The position numbers and the translations under genes are program-made. Positions 14,872-22,228 of a stretch of 30,340 nucleotides of DNA are shown here, one piece after another. This DNA is from DASVEG01 sp035540495. GTDB lineage: Bacteria; Actinomycetota; Acidimicrobiia; Acidimicrobiales; CADCTF01. Position 1 is the stretch's first letter, and the number at the start of each line of letters is the position of its first letter. Location: assembly GCA_035540495.1 (NCBI GenBank), contig DATLGL010000009.1, positions 1-30,340 of the forward strand, given 5' to 3'. The notes beneath the pieces were generated by a model. It worked only from the letters and a program-made list of their open reading frames with translations. It did no database searches and was not told the DNA's origin.

Positions 14872-15732
14872 TCAGACGGGTGCTTCGGACTTCGCCGGCG
14901 GCGTCCGCGCGAACTCCTGCTCGACATCGTCCCACGTGAGGGTGTCGCGCCCGGTGCGCTCGCTGTCGGCGTACCACCGGAAGAAGATCACGACGATCAC
15001 GCCCCAGATGATGACGGTGCCGCCGATCTTCATGATCCCGCCGGCGAGCTGCTGGTCTTCGATCGCGGACATCGACGTGATCCGCGGTGCGAGGCCGTAG
15101 CGCGCGTACAGGAGGTTGTCGGCGAAGGCGAGGAACGACGCAGGGATCGTCGGCACGATCGACTGCAAGAACAGGTACGGCATCTTCGCCATGCGCGACA
15201 ACGACGGCAGGCCGTCGATGCCCGGGTTGATCACCGGCAGCCACATCGCCGACGCCGTGGTCCACAGGATCAGGTGGGCCGTGAAGTGGAACAGCTCAGA
15301 CCGGAGAGACAGGTCGACCCATGCCGGCCAGTGCGACACCGCGGTGATGCCGTTGAACATCAGCGCGGCGGGGAGCGGACGGCACACCCTCTTCAAGGTC
15401 GCCCGAAGCCACGGCGGCGACGTGAGCCAGTCGAGCAGCCAGGGCGGAAGCGACAGCAGAAGGATCGGCGGTGCGATCAGGCTGAAGACGGTGTGCTGGG
15501 TCATGTGGACCGAGAACAGGTAGCCCTCGGCCCAGTCGTGGATCGGCCAGTACGAGAACGCGAACAGCAGCGCGATGGCCAGCACGAAGCGGGCGATGTG
15601 CTTCCGTTCGTAGACCGGCTCGTTCCGTCGTGCTGCGAGGGTCGGCCCGAGGCGTCGCAGCGCGACGACATAGCCGACGATCAGCGATGCGACCAGCCCG
15701 ATGACGTCGAAGTGAGGATGAAACTCAGGCAC
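14872..15732 (-). CDS. ctaG: CtaG-type cytochrome c oxidase assembly protein (caa3 family)
   Basis: The 286-residue membrane protein has about seven helices and the caa3_CtaG pattern: HPHFDVIGLVASLIVGYVVA, a central SVHMTQHTVFSLIAPPILLL, WPAWVDLSLRSELFHFTAHL, and DQQLAGGIMKIGGTVIIWG. His residues in HMTQH and HFTAH are conserved candidates for copper handling. This Bacillus-type CtaG is needed for caa3 oxidase formation, probably at the CuB step, and is unrelated to Cox11. It is the last gene of the oxidase operon, 14 bp after coxD. Confidence 0.88.
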   Translation of the reverse strand: MPEFHPHFDVIGLVASLIVGYVVALRRLGPTLAARRNEPVYERKHIARFVLAIALLFAFSYWPIHDWAEGYLFSVHMTQHTVFSLIAPPILLLSLPPWLLDWLTSPPWLRATLKRVCRPLPAALMFNGITAVSHWPAWVDLSLRSELFHFTAHLILWTTASAMWLPVINPGIDGLPSLSRMAKMPYLFLQSIVPTIPASFLAFADNLLYARYGLAPRITSMSAIEDQQLAGGIMKIGGTVIIWGVIVVIFFRWYADSERTGRDTLTWDDVEQEFARTPPAKSEAPV

Positions 15733-15746
15733 CCGGTGGCTTCCGG

Positions 15747-16127
15747 TCAGGTACCGATGAAGCCGCTGTTGCGGTCAGCGGGTGGCGCGATGAACACGCC
15801 CATGCTGAGCAACACGATCATGTAGACGATCAACGCCAGGATGATGCCGGCAACGAACAGTCGGCGGAGCAGGCGGCTGTCGAACTTCAGGTGCATGAAG
15901 TAGCCGACGACCACGATGAACTTCGCGATCGCCAGCAGCCCCAGCGCGCTGTTGTTGATGTTCACGTTGCCGGGCAGCTCCCAGTAGTAGAGCGCCACCT
16001 CGACGGCCGTGATCACGAAGAGGATCCAGAAGATCTTCCAGTACTTCGACTCCGACGGATGCTCGACGTCTTCGTGGCCGGCGGTCTCGACGGGATGGTT
16101 CTCCGCAGGAGCGGACTTCGTTGCCAT
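15747..16127 (-). CDS. coxD: Cytochrome c oxidase subunit IV
   Basis: The 126-residue protein has a hydrophilic N-terminus (about 30 residues) and three helices: IFWILFVITAVEVALYYW, ALGLLAIAKFIVVVGYFMHL, and LFVAGIILALIVYMIVLLSM. The KFIVVVGYFMHLKFD segment is diagnostic of bacterial oxidase subunit IV (CyoD/CtaF-like). It stabilises the catalytic subunits. The ATG at 16127 follows a good Shine-Dalgarno (GGAGGA, about six bases upstream), one of few in this window, and the gene starts 11 bp after coxC. Confidence 0.9.
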   Translation of the reverse strand: MATKSAPAENHPVETAGHEDVEHPSESKYWKIFWILFVITAVEVALYYWELPGNVNINNSALGLLAIAKFIVVVGYFMHLKFDSRLLRRLFVAGIILALIVYMIVLLSMGVFIAPPADRNSGFIGT

Positions 16128-16138
16128 GCGTCCTCCGG

Positions 16139-16744
16139 CTACGGGATCAGGTAGACGACCGTGAAGATCACGATCCACACGATGTCGACGAAGTGCCAGT
16201 ACAGGCCGGCGATCTCGACCGCCTCGGCCCGCTCGGTCGGGAGCTTGCCCCGCATCGAGAGGCCGAACAGCGACAGCAGCATGAGGATGCCGAGCGAGAC
16301 GTGCACGCCGTGGAAGCCGGTGAGCACGAAGAACGTGCTGCCGAACAGGTTCGTCGAGAGCGACAGACCCTCGCGGTAGAAGGTCGTGAACTCGTAGATC
16401 TGACCGGTGATGAACAGACCGCCGAGGGAAGCGGTGGCGAGGAGCCACAGCCGGAGGCGGCGGTGGTCACCGCGCTGGATCGCTGCGAGCGACAGCACCA
16501 TCGTGAGCGAGCTCATGAGCAGCATGAACGACGATGCCGACGTGAACGGGATGTCGTAGACGTCCTCCGGCAGCGGCCCCGAGACGCTGCGCCCCTTGTA
16601 GAGCAGGTACGTCGAGATGAGCGCACCGAACAGCAGGCACTCCGAACCGAGGAACGCCCACATCGTGAGCTTCTCGTTCGAGAGACCGGTGTTGGTCGGG
16701 TGCCCGCCGTGGGGGTCGTGGGCGATCGCTGCGGGGGCGGTCAC
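16139..16744 (-). CDS. coxC: Cytochrome c oxidase subunit III
   Basis: The 201-residue, five-helix form (lacking the first two helices of mitochondrial subunit III) is typical of actinobacterial and Bacillus-type enzymes. MWAFLGSECLLFGALISTYL keeps the conserved Glu35; other hallmarks are TGFHGVHVSLGI and IAGLYWHFVDIVWIVIFT. GTG 16744 overlaps the coxA stop as GTGA. It stabilises subunit I and helps proton entry to the D-channel. Confidence 0.93.
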   Translation of the reverse strand: MTAPAAIAHDPHGGHPTNTGLSNEKLTMWAFLGSECLLFGALISTYLLYKGRSVSGPLPEDVYDIPFTSASSFMLLMSSLTMVLSLAAIQRGDHRRLRLWLLATASLGGLFITGQIYEFTTFYREGLSLSTNLFGSTFFVLTGFHGVHVSLGILMLLSLFGLSMRGKLPTERAEAVEIAGLYWHFVDIVWIVIFTVVYLIP

Positions 16745-18849
16745 GACTGCTCCTCTTCGGTGGTCGAGGCAGAGGACTCGGCGGTCGACGACCCCGCGCC
16801 GAGCGCAGGCGTCTCGGCGGCACCGACGAGCGCGGCGGAGCCGTTGCCGCTCGCACCGGCGAGGGCAGGCGGCTGCAGGTCGGCCTCGTCGTCGTCGGGC
16901 GCGACCGACGGCTCGAGTGCCCACCCGTAGAACGAACCGAGCAGGACGAAGGCTCCGACGACGGCCACGATGTACTGCTTGTAGATCATCCCGTAGGCGA
17001 TGATCGGCAGGCCCGCGGCGGCGAGGATCGGATAGAACGACGGCGACGGCAGGTGCATGCCGTGACCCTCGTCGTGGCCTGCGTGCTCCTGGGCCTCGGC
17101 CGCAGCCGACTCCTCGTGGCGCTCCTGCTCCGCTGCGACTGCGGTGGCGGGCGGGAGCTTCACCAAGCGGCCTTCCTCGTCCTCGGTGTACTTGCGGTGC
17201 CAGAAGTCGTCGACCGAGTGCACCACCGGGATCTCGTCGAAGTTGTGCACCGGGGCGGGCGAGGGGATCGTCCACTCGAGGGTGCGCGCGTCCCACGGAT
17301 CGGCCGGCGCAGGCACGGCGTTCCGCTTCGAGACCCAGACGTTCACCATGAACACCAGGACGCCGAGGGCGATGATGAACGCGCCGATCGTCGACGCGAG
17401 GTTGGGCGCCTGGAGGCCGAGCTCCTCGCTGTACACCGGGATGCGGCGGGGCATGCCCTGCAGGCCGATCCAGTGCATCGGGGCGAAGGCCAGGTTGAAG
17501 CCGACGAACATCACCCAGAAGTTCACCTTGCCGAGCTTGTCGCTCAGCATGTGGCCGAACACCTTCGGCCACCAGTAGTAGAAGCCGGCGAAGAGACCGA
17601 ACATCGCGCCGCCGAAGAGCACGTAGTGGAAGTGGGCGACGATGTAGTAGGTGTCGGTCTGCTGGCGGTCGTGGGGCGAGATCGAGTGCGTCACGCCCGA
17701 CAGGCCGCCGATGGTGAACATGGCGATGAAGCCGATCGCGAACAGCATCGGCGTCTTCAGACGAAGCGAACCGCCCATCATCGTGCCGACCCAGTTGAAG
17801 ATCTTCACGCCCGTCGGCACAGCGATGAACATCGTGGCGACGGAGAACGCCGACACGGCCACCGGGCCGAGGCCGACCGCGAACATGTGGTGAGCCCACA
17901 CGCCCCAGCCCATGAAGCCGATCGCGATGCCGGAGAACACGACGACCGGGTACCCGAAGAGCGGCTTGCGGGAGAAGACCGGCAGGACCTCCGAGACGAT
18001 GCCCATCGCCGGGAGGATGAGGATGTACACCTCGGGGTGACCGAAGATCCAGAAGAGGTGCTGCCACAGCACGGGGTCGCCACCTGCGGCCGGGTTGAAG
18101 AAGTTGGCCCCGAACTGCCGGTCGAACATCAACAGGAACAGAGCGATCGTGATGACCGGCAGGGCGAACAGCAGCAGGAAGTTCACGACCAGGCTCATCC
18201 ACACGAACACCGGCATGCGCATGAGCGTCATGCCGGGGGCACGCATGTTGAGGATCGTCGTGATCAGGTTCGCGGCGCCGACCGTCGAGGCGATGCCGGT
18301 GATCAGCAGGCCGTAGATCCAGAAGTCGATGCCGTGGCCCGGCGAGAACGTGATGCTGGTGTTCGGGACGTAGCCGAACCAGCCGCCGTCGGGCGCTCCG
18401 CCGAGGAAGAAGCTCGAGTAGAGCACGAAGGCGCCGAAGATGAAGGTCCAGTAGCTGAGGGCGTTGAGCCGCGGGAACGCGACGTCTCGGGCGCCGATCA
18501 TCAGCGGGAGCAGGTAGTTCATGAACGCCGCCGACATCGGCATGACGACGAGGAAGATCATCGTCGTGCCGTGCATCGTGAACACCTGGTTGTAGGTGCC
18601 TGCGTCGAGCACGGTGCCGTTCGGCTGCGCGAGCTGGGCCCGGATCAGCAGGGCCTCGATGCCTCCGATCAGGAAGAACGCGAAGGCCGAGACGCCGTAG
18701 AGGATGCCGATCCGCTTGTGGTCGATCGTCGTGAGCCAGCCGGTCAGCCCCTCCGTGCTGCGGGGACGACGCAGGATCGGATAGGCGGCGCGACGCTCCC
18801 CGGACGGGGAGGGGGTCTCGACGTCGGGACGGTCGAGGACGGTGGCCAT
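16741..18849 (-). CDS. coxA: Cytochrome c oxidase subunit I with C-terminal membrane extension
   Basis: The 702-residue protein is a complete heme-copper oxidase catalytic subunit. Ligands are all present: His93 (FTMHGTT) and His408 for the low-spin heme, His271, His320 and His321 for CuB (GHPEVY, WAHH), and His406 for the high-spin heme (VAHFHYV). The cross-linking Tyr275, D-channel Asp122 and K-channel Lys349 are also seen, so it is an A-type pump. After the core (about residue 560), a charged His/Glu-rich linker leads to two extra helices (about 605-645; YPILAAAGLPIIAYGMIYK) and a Ser/Ala/Glu-rich tail. Core subunit I is usually 530-570 aa. ATG 18849 overlaps the coxB TAA by one base. Confidence 0.96.
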   Translation of the reverse strand: MATVLDRPDVETPSPSGERRAAYPILRRPRSTEGLTGWLTTIDHKRIGILYGVSAFAFFLIGGIEALLIRAQLAQPNGTVLDAGTYNQVFTMHGTTMIFLVVMPMSAAFMNYLLPLMIGARDVAFPRLNALSYWTFIFGAFVLYSSFFLGGAPDGGWFGYVPNTSITFSPGHGIDFWIYGLLITGIASTVGAANLITTILNMRAPGMTLMRMPVFVWMSLVVNFLLLFALPVITIALFLLMFDRQFGANFFNPAAGGDPVLWQHLFWIFGHPEVYILILPAMGIVSEVLPVFSRKPLFGYPVVVFSGIAIGFMGWGVWAHHMFAVGLGPVAVSAFSVATMFIAVPTGVKIFNWVGTMMGGSLRLKTPMLFAIGFIAMFTIGGLSGVTHSISPHDRQQTDTYYIVAHFHYVLFGGAMFGLFAGFYYWWPKVFGHMLSDKLGKVNFWVMFVGFNLAFAPMHWIGLQGMPRRIPVYSEELGLQAPNLASTIGAFIIALGVLVFMVNVWVSKRNAVPAPADPWDARTLEWTIPSPAPVHNFDEIPVVHSVDDFWHRKYTEDEEGRLVKLPPATAVAAEQERHEESAAAEAQEHAGHDEGHGMHLPSPSFYPILAAAGLPIIAYGMIYKQYIVAVVGAFVLLGSFYGWALEPSVAPDDDEADLQPPALAGASGNGSAALVGAAETPALGAGSSTAESSASTTEEEQS

Positions 18850-19883
18850 TACTTCAGCGTCTCCAGGTAGGCGATGAGCTTGGTGATCTCGTCCTCGTTG
18901 AGTCCGAGGTTGGGCATGCCCTGGTTGTTCTCGGGGACCATCGGCTTCATCGCCGGTGGGTCACGGAGCCAGCGGCGGAGGTTCCGGTCGTTGAGCTCGA
19001 AGCTCGCGCCGGCGAACCAGCTGCGGCTGTAGAGGTGGGTGAGGTCGGGGCCGACCTGGCCCTCGGCGCCCTCGAGGCCTTCGACGGCATGGCAGCCGCC
19101 GCAGCCCTTCGTGATGAAGAGCTCTTCACCGGCTTGCGCGTCGGCACCCCTCGCCGGCGGCGCCGGGCTGCCGTTCGTCGACACCCAGTCGTCCCAGCTC
19201 CCCGCGTCGTGGGCGACGACGCGGAGGCGCATGTAGCCGTGCGACAGGCCGCAGTACTCCGCGCACTGTCCCCAGTAGGTGCCGGGCTTGTCAGCCTCGA
19301 TCTGCATGTAGTTGGTGCGGCCGGGGATCGTGTCGACCTTGCCCGCGAGCTTCGGCGGCCAGAAGGAGTGGATGACGTCGGCGGCGCCGAGCTTGAGCTG
19401 GACCCGCTCCCCAGTGGGGATGTGGAGCTCGTTCGCCGTGGTGATGTCGAGGCTCGGGTACCGGTACTCGAACCACCACTGGTGGCCGATGACCTCGACC
19501 TCGAGCACCTCGTCGGCGTCGGCCCGCTGGTTGATGTCGAAGATCGTGGCGACGGTGAAGACGCCGACGAAGGCGAGGATCAGCGCAGGGGCGATCGTCC
19601 ACGCGATCTCGAGGCGGGCGTTGCCGTGGACCTGCTTGGGTGCGTCGTCGTCGCTCTTGGCCCGGTACTTCACGATCACGAAGATGCAGAGGAAGTTGAC
19701 CAGGAAGAAGATGACGGCCGCGATGAAGAACACCGGGTCCCACAGCCGGTCGAGCTGACGAGCGACGGGGCCTTGGGGATCGAGTGCGTTCTGCTCGAGA
19801 TCACCCGTGGCGCAGGCGGACGACGCGAACGCCATCACGCCTACGAGCGCGAGCAGTCTCGACTTGGTGCTGCGGGGGCTCAC
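18849..19883 (-). CDS. coxB: Cytochrome c oxidase subunit II fused to cytochrome c (caa3 type)
   Basis: The 344-residue protein has an N-terminal signal or lipoprotein-like segment ending SSAC24, two helices (about 50-72 and 95-117), the GHQWWFEYRYP motif and a CuA domain with His172, Cys207, Glu209, Cys211, His215 and Met218. Residues of about 245-344 form a fused cytochrome c with CGGCH (Cys261, Cys264, His265) and a distal Met in the MKPM...QGM region. This is caa3 architecture: electrons arrive directly at the attached heme c. GTG 19883 is preceded by AGAGG about eight bases upstream. The longer open frame to 20492 is shadow of tlpA. A 74-bp gap separates it from tlpA, the largest gap in the operon. 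Confidence 0.94.
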   Translation of the reverse strand: MSPRSTKSRLLALVGVMAFASSACATGDLEQNALDPQGPVARQLDRLWDPVFFIAAVIFFLVNFLCIFVIVKYRAKSDDDAPKQVHGNARLEIAWTIAPALILAFVGVFTVATIFDINQRADADEVLEVEVIGHQWWFEYRYPSLDITTANELHIPTGERVQLKLGAADVIHSFWPPKLAGKVDTIPGRTNYMQIEADKPGTYWGQCAEYCGLSHGYMRLRVVAHDAGSWDDWVSTNGSPAPPARGADAQAGEELFITKGCGGCHAVEGLEGAEGQVGPDLTHLYSRSWFAGASFELNDRNLRRWLRDPPAMKPMVPENNQGMPNLGLNEDEITKLIAYLETLK

Positions 19884-19957
19884 ACGCCACCTCTTCCGGG
19901 ATCGGGCTGAGCGGGGGGTCGGGGATCGATGACAACTCTCGACACGTGCAGATTTCC

Positions 19958-20539
19958 TCAATCCGTGCGTCCTTGCAAAACCTGGGAGTTCTTCGCAACG
20001 AGGTCGTCGATGCGCTCCAGGAGGGTGTCGCGGGTGAGCACGCCGTGGATCGTCGACTCGATGTCGCCGTTCGCATCGATGAACACCGTGGCGGGCAGAC
20101 CCCGCAGGCGGTACTTCAACAGCACGTTGCCGCCCGGGTCGTGTCCCGTCGGCAGCGTGGAGCCGTAGGTCTTCATGAACTCGCGGGCGTCGTCGCGCTG
20201 GTCGAGGTGGTTGATCCCGACGAAGGCGACATCGGTCCGGCTCTTCGAGACGTCCTCCACGATCGGGAGCTCCTTGCGGCACGGCACGCACCACGAGGCG
20301 AAGAAGTAGAGCACCGTGGGCTCCCCGGCCGGCAGCGAGACGGTGGTCGCCGGATCGTTCACGTCGGGGAGCTCGAAGGTCGGAGCGCTGCCCGTCGCCG
20401 CCTCGACGGAGCCGCCGGAGTCGCCGCGCACCAACAGGCCAGCGACGAGGGCGAGACCGACGAAGGAGGCGATGCTCACGACGACGGCCCATCGGACGAC
20501 CGTGGGCTTGCGCACCGGCACGGCGAGAGCAGCGGACAA
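19958..20539 (-). CDS. TlpA/ResA-type membrane-anchored thiol-disulfide oxidoreductase
   Basis: The 193-residue protein has one N-terminal helix (VVRWAVVVSIASFVGLALVA) and an extracytoplasmic thioredoxin fold with ASWCVPC (Cys84, Cys87) and the cis-Pro loop GLPATVFID. TlpA/ResA proteins reduce cysteines of apocytochrome c or of the CuA site in subunit II. Both targets are combined in the CoxB made next, so this is likely its maturation reductase. The frame opens at TTG 20539; in-frame GTGs at 20521 and 20515 are reasonable alternatives and none has a clear ribosome-binding site. It follows the cupredoxin-like gene by 7 bp. Confidence 0.88.
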   Translation of the reverse strand: MSAALAVPVRKPTVVRWAVVVSIASFVGLALVAGLLVRGDSGGSVEAATGSAPTFELPDVNDPATTVSLPAGEPTVLYFFASWCVPCRKELPIVEDVSKSRTDVAFVGINHLDQRDDAREFMKTYGSTLPTGHDPGGNVLLKYRLRGLPATVFIDANGDIESTIHGVLTRDTLLERIDDLVAKNSQVLQGRTD

Positions 20540-20546
20540 GAGATGC

Positions 20547-21617
20547 CTAAGGCGCCGTCGTCGACGTCGTGGTCGGGTTCGTGCCGGGGTCGACCTCGCC
20601 GCCCTCCGACGCGTCCTCGACGACCGTCACGTTGCCGTTGTCGTCGGGGTTCAGATCGTCCTGGTAGAAGTACGTGCCGGGAGCGGGCGTCGACCACTCG
20701 ATCTCGACGGTCGCGCCGGGGGCGACCCTCTGCGCCTCGAGGAGGACGTCGCCGCCCTTCTCCTCGTAGATGGCGAAGGCTCGCTCGGTGTCGCCTTCGT
20801 TGTGGAACTCGATGACGACCTGGGACTCCGCGGGGAACTGCAGGTTCGCGGGGACGAAGCCGTCTTCGTCGGCCCTGATGCCGAACAGGTTCTCGCTGCT
20901 GTGCTCGCCGCCGGCGTGGTGGAACTCACGCTCGCCCTTGAGCGCACCGGCGAGACCAGCGCCGGCGATGAGGAGCGCCGACACGACCACCAGAGCCGAA
21001 ATCGTGCTCCTCGACAGCGTGTCCCTGGTCGAGAGCAGGTAGAACGCGCCGAGGATCGCGAAGGCGACGACGATGCCGATCACGGGGGCGGCGTCCTTGC
21101 TGACGGCGAGGAAGATCCGCGACAGGCTCACGGCGCTGAGGCCGGCGAGCACGAGGATCGTGCCGGGCAGACCGATCGGAACGATGAACCGGTCGTTGAT
21201 GCGGTCGGTCATCGCCTGCGTCCACGACGGATGCTCGCGCCACACCTGACCGAGCCACGCGAAGGCCGCGACGACGGCGAAGATCAGGCCGATCACGATC
21301 AGGCCCTTGCCGAGCGCGGCGCCGATCCCGAGGAGGGTGACGGCGACGGCACCGAGGAGGGGCCACGGGCTCTGGCGGGGCACGTCGGTGACGTCGATCG
21401 AACGGACGGTGGCGGCCTCGACCTCGGCCGAGACCGGCACGACGGGATCGCGCGGGGCGAAGTAGAAGATCGCGATGCCGATGGCGGCGGCGATGGCGGC
21501 CGAGAACATCAGCACGGTGAACGCAACACGGTCGGACGTCGCGACGATCGCACCGATGGCGATCACGAGCGCTCCGGCGGCGGCGGTGAACGAGGTCTTG
21601 GAGACGGCGTTGAACAC
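20547..21617 (-). CDS. Seven-helix protein with C-terminal cupredoxin-like domain lacking copper ligands
   Basis: The 356-residue product has two N-terminal helices (about 11-27, 31-53), two more (86-105, 107-125), three further (147-172, 177-196, 206-226), a His-containing linker (His233, His234, His239), a cupredoxin-like domain at about 244-334 (EDGFVPANLQFPAESQVVIE; APGTYFYQDDLNPDDNG) and a Thr/Pro tail. Against the usual cupredoxin pattern the four copper ligands His/Cys/His/Met fall at Arg279, Asp320, Asn323 and Asp326, so a normal type-1 or CuA site is impossible. It lies between the ligand-free subunit I/III pair and tlpA, as a subunit II-like partner would. The membrane part recalls actinobacterial oxidase subunit IV, but that is uncertain. 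Start GTG 21617 is 5 bp after the subunit III stop. Confidence 0.75.
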   Translation of the reverse strand: MFNAVSKTSFTAAAGALVIAIGAIVATSDRVAFTVLMFSAAIAAAIGIAIFYFAPRDPVVPVSAEVEAATVRSIDVTDVPRQSPWPLLGAVAVTLLGIGAALGKGLIVIGLIFAVVAAFAWLGQVWREHPSWTQAMTDRINDRFIVPIGLPGTILVLAGLSAVSLSRIFLAVSKDAAPVIGIVVAFAILGAFYLLSTRDTLSRSTISALVVVSALLIAGAGLAGALKGEREFHHAGGEHSSENLFGIRADEDGFVPANLQFPAESQVVIEFHNEGDTERAFAIYEEKGGDVLLEAQRVAPGATVEIEWSTPAPGTYFYQDDLNPDDNGNVTVVEDASEGGEVDPGTNPTTTSTTAP

Positions 21618-21622
21618 GATCC

Positions 21623-22228
21623 CTACTTCGTGATGTAGACGGTGTAGTAGGCGATCACCCAGGCGATGGCTGCGATGTGCCAGGCGTTGGCGGCAGCCCG
21701 CATCAGGGCGTAGTTGGCGAGCGACAGCTGGTGGCCCACGGCCCGGAGACCGACGAGCACGACCGCTCCGACGGCAATGGCACCGATGAGGAACGGCACC
21801 AGCGTGAGGGCGTGGACCACGGCCGCGTAGGCCGAGTCGGCAACGCCGAACTCGAAGCCGTTGATCAGGTACCCGAGGCCGTTGAGGTGGGCGATCGCCA
21901 GCGCAGCCGTCAGGCCGAAGGCGAACAGCGCCTGGCCCCGGAAGTCCTTGCGGATGGCGTAGGCCGCCCACTCGATCGTGATCATGGCCATGAGGACCGT
22001 GAGCGACAGGGTGGTCGCCGTGTAGTTGTCGAACGACGTGTCTTCGGGCGGCCAATCGACGCCCCGGACACCGTTCTTGAGGGCGAGGTAGGCGGCGACG
22101 AGGCCGCCCATCACCATGAGGCCTCCGGCGCCGACGATGGTGACGCCGAGCGGGAGGATGCCGCGACGGCCTTCGACCCCGGCGCCCGTGGTGCCGGCAG
22201 CGGGCAGGGCGAGCATGGACGACGCCAT
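21623..22228 (-). CDS. Second heme-copper oxidase subunit III homologue (divergent)
   Basis: The 201-residue protein is exactly as long as the canonical coxC product and has the same five-helix layout. Its last helix NAWHIAAIAWVIAYYTVYIT aligns with YWHFVDIVWIVIFTVVYL of CoxC, so homology is clear. The conserved Glu in the first helix (Glu35 of CoxC) appears to be Gly here, and the Asp of HFVD is Ala. ATG 22228 overlaps the stop of the ligand-free subunit I gene by one base (TGATG), so the two are probably made in equal amounts. The open frame extending to 22336 is shadow sequence and is not used. Confidence 0.82.
   Translation of the reverse strand: MASSMLALPAAGTTGAGVEGRRGILPLGVTIVGAGGLMVMGGLVAAYLALKNGVRGVDWPPEDTSFDNYTATTLSLTVLMAMITIEWAAYAIRKDFRGQALFAFGLTAALAIAHLNGLGYLINGFEFGVADSAYAAVVHALTLVPFLIGAIAVGAVVLVGLRAVGHQLSLANYALMRAAANAWHIAAIAWVIAYYTVYITK

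Noticed and set aside
16741..18202. Long alternative minus-strand frame across coxA giving an Arg/His/Pro-rich protein
   Set aside because: Shadow of coxA; only its end, from GTG 16744, is the true subunit III.
19884..19957. Separate promoter for coxB in the 74-bp gap after tlpA
   Set aside because: No TANNNT box at a suitable distance and no terminator hairpin in the gap; read-through is the simpler view.
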